A stretch of 64,000 nucleotides of DNA from Gemmatimonadota bacterium (GCA_003134685.1 PLCA01000003.1:663152-727151), one strand, 5' to 3'; positions 13,326 through 23,393 are shown, counted from the first letter of the stretch. Numbers and translations: made by a program. The notes: generated from the sequence alone by a model not told the origin.

Positions 13326-14606
13326 ATGGAGCGGAGAGAGTTCGTTCAGCGGGGCGCAACCGTCGCCGGTGCCGCCGCATTCCTCGGCTTCAATCCCACC
13401 GAGGCTGATACGGAGCAGCTTTCCGAGAAGCGACGCGAGATCGCTCCGGAGCTGGCCCGACTTAAGTCACGCGCACCGGACGCGCCCGCTCCGATCACCG
13501 AGACCGAGCGAGTGGCACGCCGTGAGAAAGCCCAACGCCTCATGAAGGAGCTTGGCTACTCCGCGATGCTGATCGAGCCCGGAGCGAACATGACGTACTT
13601 CTCGGGAATCGATTGGGGGCGAAGCGAGCGCCTCTTCGCGTTGATCCTGCCGCAGACGGGCAAGGGTATCGTCATCTCGCCCGCGTTCGAAGAACAGCGC
13701 GCCGCGAACCAGGTGGATGGAAGGTTCGAGATTCGCGTGTGGCAGGAGAACGAAAGTCCCGAGGCGCTCATCGCCGGCGTGCTTAAGGGATGGGGTTTTG
13801 CGACGGGCAAGCTCGCCGTCGACGGGAGCGCGCGTACGTTCGTGTTCAACGAGCTGGCGCTGGCCGTCCCCGCAATGCAGCTGGGGACCGCGGAGCCGAT
13901 CACGAATGCGTGCCGAGGGGTGAAGACCGCGCACGAGATCGAGATCATGCGATTTGCGAATCATATCACACTCGATGCGTACCGCGCCGCACACAAAACG
14001 CTGCGCGCGGGGATGACGCAGACGGAGCTTGCCAAGAACGTGTCTGATGCGTTCTCGAAGCTCGGCTACCCCGGTGGCGCGCTCGTGCTGTTCGGTGAGT
14101 CGTCCGCGTACCCGCACGGTCTGCCGAAGCCGCGCTCGCTCGAAGAAAACCAGGTGGTCCTGATCGATGGCGGCACCACCGTGCACGGTTACCAGTCCGA
14201 CATTACACGCACCGTCGTTTTCGGCCGGCCCGCTCCTGAGGCCCAGAAGGTATTCGACATCGTGCACGAAGCGCAGAGGCAAGCGCTCGCTTTCGCGGGG
14301 CCAGGCAAGAAGTGCGGAGACGTGGATGGCACCGCACGGAAGGTGATTGCCGATGCCGGCTACGGGCCAGACTATCGAACCTTCACCCATCGCCTCGGGC
14401 ACGGGATCGGACTGGAAGGCCACGAGTGGCCATACCTCGTTCGCGGGAGCCAGATCGTGATTCAGCCGGGGATGACGTTCTCGGACGAGCCCGGGATTTA
14501 CCAGTACGGCAAGTTCGGAATTCGGCTCGAGGATATTATGGCGATCACGGAGAGCGGAGCGGAGATGATGACGCCGCCGCAGACTTCCCTCTCGCCCATG
14601 TCGTGA
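13326..14606 (+). CDS. M24 family metallopeptidase (Xaa-Pro aminopeptidase-like), Tat-exported
   Basis: A 426-aa protein. The N-terminus MERREFVQRGATVAGAAAF carries a twin-arginine-type RREF motif with a hydrophobic stretch, so export by Tat is likely. A creatinase-like N-terminal domain (about 60-190) precedes the pita-bread catalytic fold (about 195-420). Metal ligands are visible: Asp in LIDGGTT, Asp in YQSDITRT, His in HRLGHGIGLEGHEWP, Glu in SDEPGIY and Glu in IRLEDIM. It probably removes N-terminal residues ahead of proline. The stop overlaps the next gene by 4 nt (GTGA). Confidence 0.9.
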   Translation: MERREFVQRGATVAGAAAFLGFNPTEADTEQLSEKRREIAPELARLKSRAPDAPAPITETERVARREKAQRLMKELGYSAMLIEPGANMTYFSGIDWGRSERLFALILPQTGKGIVISPAFEEQRAANQVDGRFEIRVWQENESPEALIAGVLKGWGFATGKLAVDGSARTFVFNELALAVPAMQLGTAEPITNACRGVKTAHEIEIMRFANHITLDAYRAAHKTLRAGMTQTELAKNVSDAFSKLGYPGGALVLFGESSAYPHGLPKPRSLEENQVVLIDGGTTVHGYQSDITRTVVFGRPAPEAQKVFDIVHEAQRQALAFAGPGKKCGDVDGTARKVIADAGYGPDYRTFTHRLGHGIGLEGHEWPYLVRGSQIVIQPGMTFSDEPGIYQYGKFGIRLEDIMAITESGAEMMTPPQTSLSPMS

Positions 14607-15175
14607 GCACGCAGGTAATCTTCCTGTTCGGCCGCCCGGGCGTCGGCAAGCTCACCATTGGCGAGCTGATCGCGGCCGACACCGGCTACCGCCTTCTCCA
14701 CAACCACGCGGTGGTGGATCTCGTGACCTCGCTCTTCTCCTTCGGATCGCCGCCCTTCGTCGCGCTCCGGGAAAAGCTGTGGCTCGACACGGTCGACGCC
14801 TGCATCACCGCGAAGCAATCCGGCGTGATCATGACGTTCGCCCCGGAGTCGACTGTCACTGACGAATTCATCCCGACGCTCAAGAAGCGCGTCACCGCCC
14901 GCCGCGGCGCTCTCCGCTTCATCGAGCTGCGCTGCGACGACGCCCAGCTCGAGACCAGGCTCACCGCCGAATCGCGCGGGAAATTCGGCAAGCTCCGCGA
15001 TCTCAAGCTGTTTCGGAAGCTCGATGAGTCAGGGGCGTTTGACCGACCAAAGATGCCGACCGCTGAGCTGGTCGTGGATACCGCCGACCGCGAGCCGCTC
15101 GAATCGGCACGATTGATCGCGAGCCATTTGCGTCAGACCGGGGTCAACCCCGGAGGCCGGCGGAAAAGCTCGTAA
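14603..15175 (+). CDS. P-loop NTPase / kinase-like protein
   Basis: A 190-aa protein starting with GTG at 14603, overlapping the M24 stop. The P-loop GRPGVGKLT lies at about 9-17; Leu after Lys is unusual for Walker A but is a form I know from small AAA_17-type, nucleotide- or shikimate-kinase-like proteins. A helical lid rich in Arg (LETRLTAESRGKFGKLRD) follows, and a VVDTAD motif near the C-terminus resembles those kinases. The phosphorylated substrate cannot be named. Probably translated together with the peptidase gene. Confidence 0.75.
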   Translation: MSTQVIFLFGRPGVGKLTIGELIAADTGYRLLHNHAVVDLVTSLFSFGSPPFVALREKLWLDTVDACITAKQSGVIMTFAPESTVTDEFIPTLKKRVTARRGALRFIELRCDDAQLETRLTAESRGKFGKLRDLKLFRKLDESGAFDRPKMPTAELVVDTADREPLESARLIASHLRQTGVNPGGRRKSS

Positions 15176-15305
15176 CGCGTAACCATCCGTATCATTTGGA
15201 ATCCACTGGTCGCCACGTCCGGATTTCCGTACGTTGGGCACTATCAGAGAGACTGCTGCCGGTCTCTTCGTGATCAGCTGCCTAACTCATTCTGGGGATT
15301 CCTCT

Positions 15306-18300
15306 ATGAAGTGGCGCGCTCTCTCACGATCACCGCGAACCCGTCTTCTCCTCGCGGCCCTTTTCTTCGCTCCAGCTCTCCTTCACGCACAGGCTCAGGC
15401 CACGACCGGCGTCGTACGAGGCGTTGCCACCGACTCGAGCGGCAAGCCCGTCCCCGCCTTTGTCACGGTCCGAAATACCGAGACGAATTTCACGCGCACT
15501 GTAAAAGCCAGCGACGCCGGCGTGTTCGTGACAACACTGCTCCCGCTCGGCAACTACATCGTGTCGGCGAGAGCCGTCGGCTACTCTCCCGTCACGAAGT
15601 CGAACATCGCCGTCACGCTCGGCCAGACGATTGATCTCCCGCTCGTCCTGGCGCGAACCGCGACGCAGCTCGCGGGCGTCACCGTCGTCGCCCAGGTCCC
15701 GACAGTCGATGCCACGCTCTCGGCAGAAGCGACGCGCCTACCGGCCGAGGTCGTGAGCGCCCTCCCGAACAACGGGCGCAACTACCTCAACCTCGCGCTT
15801 CTCACGCCGAACGTTGCGATCACGCAGGGCCCGGACGGTGACGTTCTCAGTGTCGGCGGACAGCGCGGCATTCATAACAACGTCTCGGTGGACGGGGCCG
15901 ACTTCAACAATCCATTCTTCGGCGAGCAGCGCGGAGGCCAGCGGCCACCGTTCACCTTCAATCTCGATGCGGTGCGCGAGATGGTGGTCGTCGCACAAGG
16001 GGCGAACGCAGAGTTCGGAAGATCGAGCGGCGGATTCGTCAACGTCATAACGAAGAGCGGCACCAACGACATGCACGGCACGCTGCACTATTTCGGGAAG
16101 GATGGTGTGCTGTCCTCGGACGCGTCGCACGCGAACCTCACGCTCAAGCCCGATTTCCGGCAGAACCAGTTCGGCATGACGCTCGGCGGCCCGATCGTAA
16201 AGGACAAGTTCTTCTACTTCGTCGCCTATGATCAGCAGGTCTACTCGGAAGTGAAGCAGAAGACCCGCCCCTCGAGCCTGGCCCTGGATTCTCTCAAGAC
16301 TTATCTCGGCACGGCGTTCGGTGGGGCGCTGGCGCAGGATTTCGGGCCCATCAGTCGCACCAACGATGCGCAGGTCGCGCTCGTCAAGCTCGATTGGCGC
16401 ATCAACGACACCCACAACGCCTCGCTCAAGTACAACTACACAAATTCGAAACAGGACAACGGCACCTTCGACGTCGACACGTGGGGGGCCAGCTCCAACG
16501 CGACCGAGAAGGATTTCTCGAATGCGGTAAACGGCAGCCTCGTATCGCACCTGACCAACACCATCGACAACGAGTTCCGGTTCCAGTTCGCGCGCGAGGA
16601 CAGGCCGCGCTCCTACACGGGGCCGCAGATACCGGGACAGGGCCGGCCGTTCTCCGACACGGGGATGGACTTCGCGTCCGGCTTCCGCATCGGCGAGCCG
16701 TTCTTCATTCCGGTGAAATCGTACGACACCCGCGTGCAGGCGCTCGACAACGTCTCGTGGGTGCGGGGAAACCACATCTACAAGACCGGCTTCGAGTACA
16801 ACCGGACGGCCGAGCACCAGACATTCATCGGGTTCGGGAACGGGCGATTCATCTTCAACTCCGTGACGAGCTTCGAGAACTACGTGCAATTCGGAAACAA
16901 CTATGTGGAGTGCAGCAACGCGGCGGGCGTACAGGTGAGCACTTCGCTGACGGGCGCTTGCCCGGCGAACACTACGATCTCCGGGCCTGTGCAGCTCTAT
17001 CTGCAGCAGGCAGGCGTGAATGGCCTGTCGCTTGAGGCTTCGGGGACACAGGTGATTCCGCAGCAGGATTTCGCGGTGTTCATTCAGGACAACTGGAAGG
17101 CGACGCCGAACGTCACCGTGAATTACGGCGTCAGGTGGGAGGGACAGAAGGAGCCCGATCCGATCACCCCGCCGTCGGCGGTTTTCTTCAGCGGTTTCAT
17201 CGGACAGTCGGTGACGAATGCGAATGGCACGTTCGCGTTCCCGTCGAACGGGAAGATTCCGTCCGACTACAAGATGTTCCAGCCTCGACTGGGAATCGCG
17301 TGGGATGCAAAGGGCGACGGAAAGCATGTCGTGCGCGCGGCGGCGGGACTCTACTACGCGCGCATTCCCGGACTCAACCTGGCCAGCGCGCGCAGCACCA
17401 ACGGGTCAATCGGGCAGACGATCTTCCGGAACAGCGCGCTCACGGGAGTGCTCGGTCCCCCGCCACCTTACAACTCACTGCTACCGGCACCCGCGGGTGC
17501 TCCGTTCCGACCGGACATCTTCGTCTTCGACCAGAATTTCAAGAATCCACGGACGATGAGCGCTTCAATCGGCTACGATACGGAGATACTCAATTCACTC
17601 GCGGCGTCGGTGTCGTACACCTACGCGGCGACCGACAATCTCACGCGCTTCGTCAATCGCAACGACGCAGCGTTCGGCTCGCCGTGGACCAGCGGACTCA
17701 ACGGCACCGCTAACGGCGTCGGCGTTCTCACTACGGTCGAGAGCTCTGCCAAGTCGCGCTACCAGGGTGTGACGTTCAGCCTTGGGCGTCTGGCCGATCC
17801 GAATTTCCAGTACCAGGCGAACTATACGCTCGCGGTCGACAAGGCTGACGACGACAACGAGCGCGATCCATTCAGCTTCCGTTACGCCAACGCCGCCCAG
17901 CTCGATCGCGAGTACAACTACAGCGACCGCGACCAGCGTCATCGTCTCAACCTGTGGGCGCTGTACCATTTCCCGTTCGACATCCACGGCAACACCCGCT
18001 TCTCCTGGTACTCGGCCCAGCCGACGTCCGAGAAGTGCATCAACAACGCGCCGAGTGGACAGCGCGCGACGGCGCCGACGGATAGAATCTGCGCGAACGG
18101 GACAATCCTGCTCCGGAACACGATTCGCCGCGACAACGCTTTTGCGAGCTGGGACATCCGGTTGTCGAAGCCATTCCGCGTGAGAGGGCATGGGCAGCTC
18201 GAGGCACTGGTCGAGGTGTTCAACGTTTTGAATCGTGACAACTTCCGTGATCCGTCCTCGGCTTCGCTGCTCTTCAATTTTGATGGTACGATCCGGAATG

Positions 18301-18350
18301 GGCTCGGGGATCCGAGACAGATCCAGGTTGGGGTGAGATACGGCTTTTGA
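15306..18350 (+). CDS. Oar-like TonB-dependent outer-membrane receptor
   Basis: A 1014-aa protein from ATG 15306, preceded by GGGGA at suitable spacing; an upstream TTG (15234) would spoil the signal peptide. It has a signal sequence (to about residue 29, ...LLHAQAQ), a carboxypeptidase-regulatory-like beta-sandwich (about 32-115), a plug domain (NNGRNYLNLALLTPN ... GGQRGIHNNVSVDG, about 155-260) and a large beta-barrel ending in aromatic Phe (VGVRYGF), as expected for outer-membrane insertion. Oar-like receptors take up large substrates or peptides. No neighbouring enzyme indicates the ligand. Confidence 0.9.
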   Translation: MKWRALSRSPRTRLLLAALFFAPALLHAQAQATTGVVRGVATDSSGKPVPAFVTVRNTETNFTRTVKASDAGVFVTTLLPLGNYIVSARAVGYSPVTKSNIAVTLGQTIDLPLVLARTATQLAGVTVVAQVPTVDATLSAEATRLPAEVVSALPNNGRNYLNLALLTPNVAITQGPDGDVLSVGGQRGIHNNVSVDGADFNNPFFGEQRGGQRPPFTFNLDAVREMVVVAQGANAEFGRSSGGFVNVITKSGTNDMHGTLHYFGKDGVLSSDASHANLTLKPDFRQNQFGMTLGGPIVKDKFFYFVAYDQQVYSEVKQKTRPSSLALDSLKTYLGTAFGGALAQDFGPISRTNDAQVALVKLDWRINDTHNASLKYNYTNSKQDNGTFDVDTWGASSNATEKDFSNAVNGSLVSHLTNTIDNEFRFQFAREDRPRSYTGPQIPGQGRPFSDTGMDFASGFRIGEPFFIPVKSYDTRVQALDNVSWVRGNHIYKTGFEYNRTAEHQTFIGFGNGRFIFNSVTSFENYVQFGNNYVECSNAAGVQVSTSLTGACPANTTISGPVQLYLQQAGVNGLSLEASGTQVIPQQDFAVFIQDNWKATPNVTVNYGVRWEGQKEPDPITPPSAVFFSGFIGQSVTNANGTFAFPSNGKIPSDYKMFQPRLGIAWDAKGDGKHVVRAAAGLYYARIPGLNLASARSTNGSIGQTIFRNSALTGVLGPPPPYNSLLPAPAGAPFRPDIFVFDQNFKNPRTMSASIGYDTEILNSLAASVSYTYAATDNLTRFVNRNDAAFGSPWTSGLNGTANGVGVLTTVESSAKSRYQGVTFSLGRLADPNFQYQANYTLAVDKADDDNERDPFSFRYANAAQLDREYNYSDRDQRHRLNLWALYHFPFDIHGNTRFSWYSAQPTSEKCINNAPSGQRATAPTDRICANGTILLRNTIRRDNAFASWDIRLSKPFRVRGHGQLEALVEVFNVLNRDNFRDPSSASLLFNFDGTIRNGLGDPRQIQVGVRYGF

Positions 18351-18381
18351 TTTTCTCGGCGTAGGGATTCCTGCGCGGGAC

Positions 18382-18472
18382 CGAACGGGACGAGCTTGCT
18401 CGTCCCGTTCGTGTCGAGAATACCGAGGCAGGGGGCTGGAGGCTTTACGGCTGTTTCGGCTTGGAGCTTTCA
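18382..18472 (+). repeat. REP-like hairpin element, copy I
   Basis: It begins with a perfect 14-bp palindrome (CGAACGGGACGAGC, TT, mirror; 18382-18411), followed by the box TCGAGAATACCGAGGCAGGG and a degenerate second hairpin ending GGAGCTTTCAT. It starts 31 nt after the receptor stop. There is no T-tract after the palindrome, so it is not a standard terminator. Copies II and IV share the same box and second hairpin. Confidence 0.75.
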
Positions 18473-18536
18473 TACTGGCGCTCCTCGCCGGACGTATCTT
18501 GAAGTAGCACTGCAGCAGGCTGGACCGGGAGGCAGG

Positions 18537-19412
18537 ATGATTCACACAGAAGAGGTCGCGGCACCCGACGCGGTTTCGCGCAAGCCGCGCGACGATGAGC
18601 TCGACGCCTACGGGGTTACCGATCGCGGAAAGGTCCGGGCCGAGAATCAGGATCACTTCCTCCTCGGCTCACTCCGCAAGCGCCTCGACATTCGACAGTC
18701 GAGTCTCGCACTCGACAAGATCCCGCTCGCGGAGGAGCGCGTCGCGTTCTTCATGATGGTCGCCGACGGAGTGGGCGGAGGACTGAAGGGCGAGCAGGCG
18801 AGCAGGATGGCTCTCGAGGTGGCGACCCGGTACATCGCCGAGGGTGCTCGTTGTTATTATCGGTTCGACGAGGAAGGTGTCGATCTCGGCCACTCGCTGG
18901 AGGAAGGAGCGAAGAGGTGCCACGACGCGCTTCAGGAGCGCGCCGCATCCGACCCGGAAGCGGCTGGAATGGCGACCACGCTCACATTATTCATCGGTGT
19001 TTGGCCGTGGGTCTACCTCCTTCAGGTCGGAGACTCCCGCTACTACCAGTACCGCGATGGCGCGCTGATTCAGATTTCGCGGGACCAGACCGTCGCGCAG
19101 GAGCTGGCTGATCAGGGAATCATGCCGAGAGAGCTCGTGGAGAAGTCACCGTTGGCGAACGTTCTCTCCAGCTCGATCGGGGGACAGCAGACGGCGCCCG
19201 TCGTCACCCGGATTCCGAATTCCTGGGGAACGATCCACCTCCTTTGCAGCGACGGGCTCACTCGGCACGTCGCGGACGAGAGAATCGCGGAGCGACTGGG
19301 CGGGATGCGGTCAGCGCGGCAGGTTGCCGAGGAGCTTGTTCAGGATGCTCTGGACGCTGGCGGAACTGACAACATCACCGTGATCGTCGGGCGAGCGATC
19401 CCTAAAGATTGA
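18537..19412 (+). CDS. PP2C-family Ser/Thr protein phosphatase
   Basis: A 291-aa protein from ATG 18537 (GGAGGCAGG just upstream serves as ribosome site). Family motifs occur in order: DRGKVRAENQDH (29-40), VADGVGGG (about 75-82), GMATTLT, GDSRYYQYRDG (about 165-175), CSDGLTRHV (about 239-247) and GGTDNITVIV (about 275-284), giving the Asp ligands of the two-metal centre. It removes phosphate from Ser/Thr and is the natural counterpart of the kinases at 9498 and 23581, although they are not adjacent. No membrane segment is visible. Confidence 0.92.
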   Translation: MIHTEEVAAPDAVSRKPRDDELDAYGVTDRGKVRAENQDHFLLGSLRKRLDIRQSSLALDKIPLAEERVAFFMMVADGVGGGLKGEQASRMALEVATRYIAEGARCYYRFDEEGVDLGHSLEEGAKRCHDALQERAASDPEAAGMATTLTLFIGVWPWVYLLQVGDSRYYQYRDGALIQISRDQTVAQELADQGIMPRELVEKSPLANVLSSSIGGQQTAPVVTRIPNSWGTIHLLCSDGLTRHVADERIAERLGGMRSARQVAEELVQDALDAGGTDNITVIVGRAIPKD

Positions 19413-19897
19413 GTGTAGTTCCCGCGAACGGACGAGCGTAGCTCGTCCGTTCTGGTCGAGAATACCGAAGCAGGGAGCTGAAAGCTTTGCAGCCTTTCGC
19501 TGGGAGCTTTCATACCGGCGGTCTGAGGCTGCGCGGCGGCGAGATGTCCACGAAGTTTGTTCAGTAGGCCGTGGAGCATCTTTCTCACCTCGATGCATTC
19601 TCTCAGAAGAGATTCGGAATCACTTTGGGGTATTGCCCCGATGTCGCCGGCCATGATCAGGTGATACTCCAGCTCACAGCCGGAGTTGAGAGCGATACGC
19701 AGGAACCGCGCGAATTCCTTCTCGCTCTCCTGACGTCTACCCTCGACGATATTTGCCGGGATCGACATCGCAGCCCGAATTATCTGTCCGCGCAATGATT
19801 GATCTTGCGACCGGCGCATTCCTGTCGCGACGCGGTAGGAATGAAGCGCGAGAGCGTGCGCCTTCACCCAAACGTGCAATTTCTTGAAATCGCTCAC
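19340..19897 (-). CDS. Four-helix-bundle (S23 / 23S rRNA intervening-sequence-type) protein
   Basis: From the GTG at 19897 the protein is 185 aa. Residues 1 to about 120 (SDFKKLHVWVKAHALALHSYR ... IPANIVEGRRQESEKEFARFLRIALNSGCELEYHLIMA ... LLNKLRGHL) match the four-helix-bundle family first found inside 23S rRNA intervening sequences and related to Avd of diversity-generating retroelements. Family members are usually about 120 aa; the extra tail is translated from repeat copy II and from DNA opposite the PP2C 3' end (73-nt overlap). REP copies II and III, in opposite orientation, lie on its two sides. No rRNA or reverse transcriptase is nearby, so its function here is unknown. Confidence 0.8.
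   Translation of the reverse strand: MSDFKKLHVWVKAHALALHSYRVATGMRRSQDQSLRGQIIRAAMSIPANIVEGRRQESEKEFARFLRIALNSGCELEYHLIMAGDIGAIPQSDSESLLRECIEVRKMLHGLLNKLRGHLAAAQPQTAGMKAPSERLQSFQLPASVFSTRTDELRSSVRGNYTQSLGIARPTITVMLSVPPASRAS
19426..19514 (+). repeat. REP-like hairpin element, copy II
   Basis: Palindrome GAACGGACGAGC / GCTCGTCCGTTC (19426-19452), then CGAGAATACCGAAGCAGGG, then a hairpin with GAAAGCT (19480-19486) pairing AGCTTTC (19505-19511) and CAGC pairing GCTG around CTTTC. It begins 14 nt after the PP2C stop and forms the 3' end of the four-helix-bundle gene on the other strand. Confidence 0.8.
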
Positions 19898-20006
19898 ACG
19901 CCAAAGTGCGGCGGAAAGCTTCAGTGACCCGCACCGTTTCATTGCGACGGTCGTCTGTTCACTTTCACTCCACCGCGAATCCTTTGTGCCTACTGGAATG
20001 CCACCG

Positions 20007-20063
20007 GAAGAGCTCCAAGCCGAGCGGCTGCAAAGCTTTCAGCTCCCTGCTTCTGTTCTGTGG
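20007..20063 (-). repeat. REP-like hairpin element, copy III (reverse orientation)
   Basis: On the minus strand it reads AGAAGCAGGGAGCTGAAAGC followed by TTTGCAGCC, a short loop, GGCTTGGAGCT: the second hairpin of the family with changed loop. The palindrome and the AATACC box are missing or decayed. It is inverted relative to copy II, and the two bracket the four-helix-bundle gene. Confidence 0.7.
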
Positions 20064-20180
20064 ACGCCTCCATGCGCGCATAACCTTCCCCGACCACAGT
20101 CTGGCTTGTGGTGCATGTTAAAGGTCCTGAATTGCCACAACGTGTTCCCGCGAAACGAGACAATTAAAAAAAAGAGATCC

Positions 20181-20546
20181 ATGGTGCACATCTCAATCGA
20201 AGGCGATCGCGTTCATTTAGACGTAGAGGGCCTCGACAAGCTCTGGTCGCTGCGAAGTCGACTCGACATTCCCCTCGCGCACATTCGCGCTGTTCAGATC
20301 GATCCTGAGGCGGCGCGCGGATGGTGGCACGGCCTGAGGCTCCTGGGATCAAATATTCCGGGCGTCCTCACGGTCGGCACTTTCTATCAGCACGGCGAGG
20401 TTGTCTTTTACGACGTACACGATCCCGAGCGAACCATCGTGTTGGAGCTGGACCACGAGACTTATAAGCGGCTGATCGTGGAAGTCGAAGATCCGCAGGC
20501 TGCCCGGAAGATGATCGAGCAAGCGATCAAGCGCCGGCGCCCTTGA
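20181..20546 (+). CDS. Small conserved protein with PH-like fold, unknown function
   Basis: A 121-aa protein starting at ATG 20181 after AAAGAGATCC. It has alternating beta strands ([55 protein letters not shown]) and a C-terminal helix ([15 protein letters not shown]), the layout of bacterial PH-like domain proteins. No catalytic motif and no signal peptide are visible. Its 3' end overlaps the phosphoglucomutase gene tail-to-tail by 20 nt. Confidence 0.75.
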   Translation: MVHISIEGDRVHLDVEGLDKLWSLRSRLDIPLAHIRAVQIDPEAARGWWHGLRLLGSNIPGVLTVGTFYQHGEVVFYDVHDPERTIVLELDHETYKRLIVEVEDPQAARKMIEQAIKRRRP

Positions 20547-22179
20547 AGGCACGCCCGATGATCTCCTGCGCCTCCGCCTGAATCCGTTTAAGATGGTCGG
20601 CGCCGAGGAAGCTCTCCGCGTACAACTTGTAAATATCCTCGGTCCCGGAGGGCCGGGCCGCGAACCACCCATTCTCCGCAACAACCTTCAGCCCGCCAAT
20701 CGCATTGGTGGTGCCCGGGACCGTCGTCATCATCGTAACGATCTTCTCCCCCGCGAGCTCCGAAACTTTTACGTCGCCGGCTGAAAGCTTCGCCAGAACT
20801 TTCTTCTGCTCCGCGGTCGCGGGCGCATCGATCCGCTCGTAAACGGGATCCCCAAACTCACGCGTGAGGTCCTGGTAAAGCTCGCCCGGATCCTTCCCGG
20901 TCACCGCCGTCATCTCCGCCGCGAGCAGTCCCATGATGATTCCATCCTTGTCCGTCGTCCACGCGCTGCCATCTCGGCGCAGGAACGAAGCGCCCGCGCT
21001 CTCCTCACCCCCGAATCCGAGCGAGCCGTCCACCAGTCCGCCGACGAACCACTTGAACCCGACGGGCGTCTCCCTGAGCGTGCGGCCGAGTCGAGCGGTC
21101 ACACGGTCGATCATGCTGCTGCTGACGACGGTTTTTCCGACTGCCGCCGTCGCCGGCCAATTGGGGCGATGTGTGAAGAGGTAAGAGATCGCCACCGCGA
21201 GGTAATGATTCGGGCTCAGCAGTCCCACGCTCTTCGCGACGATGCCGTGGCGATCGTGATCGGGATCGCACGCCCACGCGACGTCGAAACGATCCCTGAG
21301 CCCGATCAGCCGCTGCATCGCGTAGGGCGATGAGCAATCCATTCTGATCTTTCCGTCCCAATCCACCGTCATGAAGCGAAAGGTCGCGTCCACGACATCG
21401 CTTACAACGGTCAACGGAATCTTGTAGCGATCGGCGATCATTCCCCAGTAGCGGACGCCCGCGCCGCCGAGTGGGTCGACGCCGAGTGTGAGGTGGGCGC
21501 CGCGAATGGCGTCGAGATCGATGACCGCCGCCAGGTCGCCGATGTAGGCGTCCATGTAGTCGTGACGGTGCGTCGTCGCCGCGCTCTTGGCTCTGGCGAA
21601 CGGAACCTGTCGCACGCCCTTGAGACCGTCGGCGAGAAACGCGTTCGCTTTATCCTGAACCCAGCCGGTGATCGCCGAGTCAGCCGGGCCACCGTTGGGC
21701 GGGTCGTACTTGAATCCTCCATCTTCCGGGGGATTGTGCGAGGGCGTGACCACAATGCCGTCGGCGAGCCCTTGGGTTCTGCCGCGGTTGTGCGCGAGGA
21801 TCGCGTGCGAGACGACGGGCGTCGGAGTAAATCCTTCGCGATCGTCGATCATTACCTCGACGTCGTTCGCAGCGAGGACTTCGAGCGCGGAGGCCAACGC
21901 CGATTCCGAGAGCGCGTGGGTGTCGATCCCCATGAAGAGCGGACCATCGATTCCGTTCTGCTGGCGATAGAGGCATATGGCCTGGGTGATGGCGAGGATG
22001 TGCTCCTCGTTGAACGAGCTCTCGACGGATGTTCCGCGGTGGCCCGAAGTCCCAAACGCGACCCGCTGCGCGGCGACCGAGGCGTCGGGCTCGAGCGCGT
22101 AGTATGCCGTCATTAGTCGCGGAATGTTGGCGAGTATCGATTCTGGCGCCGGCTTCCCGGCCAACGGGCTGATTTTCAT
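20527..22179 (-). CDS. pgm: Alpha-D-glucose phosphate-specific phosphoglucomutase
   Basis: A 550-aa cytosolic enzyme interconverting glucose 1-phosphate and glucose 6-phosphate, close to the 546 aa of the E. coli enzyme. Motifs: N-terminal [15 protein letters not shown] (substrate binding), [15 protein letters not shown] with the phosphorylated Ser, the metal loop DPDHDRHG, the sugar loop GGEESAG, and [10 protein letters not shown] near the end. The start at 22179 (ATGAAAATC) overlaps the stop of the DUF2252 gene by 4 nt, so the pair is translationally coupled. Confidence 0.95.
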   Translation of the reverse strand: MKISPLAGKPAPESILANIPRLMTAYYALEPDASVAAQRVAFGTSGHRGTSVESSFNEEHILAITQAICLYRQQNGIDGPLFMGIDTHALSESALASALEVLAANDVEVMIDDREGFTPTPVVSHAILAHNRGRTQGLADGIVVTPSHNPPEDGGFKYDPPNGGPADSAITGWVQDKANAFLADGLKGVRQVPFARAKSAATTHRHDYMDAYIGDLAAVIDLDAIRGAHLTLGVDPLGGAGVRYWGMIADRYKIPLTVVSDVVDATFRFMTVDWDGKIRMDCSSPYAMQRLIGLRDRFDVAWACDPDHDRHGIVAKSVGLLSPNHYLAVAISYLFTHRPNWPATAAVGKTVVSSSMIDRVTARLGRTLRETPVGFKWFVGGLVDGSLGFGGEESAGASFLRRDGSAWTTDKDGIIMGLLAAEMTAVTGKDPGELYQDLTREFGDPVYERIDAPATAEQKKVLAKLSAGDVKVSELAGEKIVTMMTTVPGTTNAIGGLKVVAENGWFAARPSGTEDIYKLYAESFLGADHLKRIQAEAQEIIGRAFKGAGA

Positions 22180-23393
22180 TCTCGTTCCTCTTGCGCGCCG
22201 ACGAACACCTTGTAGTCCCGCTCGACCTGTGCCGCATACGATCGGCCATAGTCGGTCAGCCGTCGCTGCCAACCGCTCGTGTCGGCGAACGCGATGAGAC
22301 CGTCAACAGTTGCGGAGCCCTGACGTCCGCTGCTTCTAAGTTGCGCCCAGGCGGTGACGCGGCCCATTGTCTCGATCACGGAACTAAAACGGCGCGGATG
22401 ACCTCTAGCGTCTTTCAGGGTCAGACGATCCTTGCTTGGCTGTAGCTCGCGCAGGACGTAGCCGCCACGCTCGATCTTCATCGCATCGAGCAGCGCGGGC
22501 GCGATCGCCTGCATGCGTTGCTGAATGGCGACGATGCGATCGGGCTCGCTCTTCCACGCCGGTTGCCGCACCTTGTCGAATCTGGCAAGGCTCGACGATG
22601 GCGCCTGCTTGGCGTCGAGGATAGCGTTGCCGTCGCGACCGCCATCCCCTCGCACCAGCACGACATACCGGTCCAGGCCTAGACTTCCCACTCCGGCAAC
22701 GCGACGGGCGACATCCAGAACCTTGAAGAAGCTGGGATCCGGCTGGGATTTCGCGAATTTGCCGAGCCAGCGCGTGACCTCTCTCCGCTGACCATCAGTA
22801 GCGGGCAGAGTATGCTGGCCATCGATCCGAAGTTGTCTCTTCCCCTTCTTCCAGCTCGTTCGCGACTCGATGAGCAGCGTTCGCTTGCGTCTCTTCACCC
22901 GGTCCAGAAGTGTCCGCACCATGCCGATCGCCGTGTCGCGCTCGATCCAGCGCGCCTTGCCACGGCCGAGCGCCTTCTGATATGCGCCCAGAAAGAGCCT
23001 CACGAGCTCGTTCGCGTCGGCGCCGGTAAAATTGAGCGCCGGGGCTGCGACATAGACGCTCGCCACCAAGCGGGACAATTCCCAGCTCGAGGGAGCAATA
23101 GCAGCTTCGTCGAAGTCGTTGAGGTCAAAGTAGGAGAGACCGTTGTTGCCCTGAAAGCTTCCGAAATTTTCCAGGTGCAAATCTCCGCATGCCCAAACCA
23201 GCGGACTGCCGGGTAGTGCGCTCCGTCGTACGCCAAGGTCCTCCCAGAATAGATGCGCCGTGCCCCGAAAAAATGAGAAGGGCGATTTGCACATCGCTCG
23301 ATATTTGAGCGCGAGTCGCTCCGGCTCACGGCCCGCGTTGAAGCGCTCGATGCGGGCGGTTACGTCGCGAGAAGAAAAGGCCGGTTCCCTCAT
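22176..23393 (-). CDS. DUF2252 family protein
   Basis: A 405-aa protein of the DUF2252 family, recognised by [13 protein letters not shown] near residue 33, [10 protein letters not shown] near 70 and FDLNDFDEA near 90. The HxxN and DFDE pieces recall the catalytic and metal loops of aminoglycoside-phosphotransferase-like folds, so a kinase-like activity is possible but unproven. No signal peptide. It heads a two-gene unit with pgm (4-nt overlap), which hints at a role linked to sugar phosphates. Confidence 0.85.
   Translation of the reverse strand: MREPAFSSRDVTARIERFNAGREPERLALKYRAMCKSPFSFFRGTAHLFWEDLGVRRSALPGSPLVWACGDLHLENFGSFQGNNGLSYFDLNDFDEAAIAPSSWELSRLVASVYVAAPALNFTGADANELVRLFLGAYQKALGRGKARWIERDTAIGMVRTLLDRVKRRKRTLLIESRTSWKKGKRQLRIDGQHTLPATDGQRREVTRWLGKFAKSQPDPSFFKVLDVARRVAGVGSLGLDRYVVLVRGDGGRDGNAILDAKQAPSSSLARFDKVRQPAWKSEPDRIVAIQQRMQAIAPALLDAMKIERGGYVLRELQPSKDRLTLKDARGHPRRFSSVIETMGRVTAWAQLRSSGRQGSATVDGLIAFADTSGWQRRLTDYGRSYAAQVERDYKVFVGAQEERE

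Noticed and set aside
15738..17327. Long minus-strand open frame (529 aa) opposite the Oar-like receptor
   Set aside because: Composition and lack of domains indicate a shadow frame of the receptor gene.
18382..18411. The 14-bp palindrome after the Oar-like receptor as an intrinsic terminator
   Set aside because: No T-tract follows on the plus strand; the sequence recurs as part of a repeat family instead.
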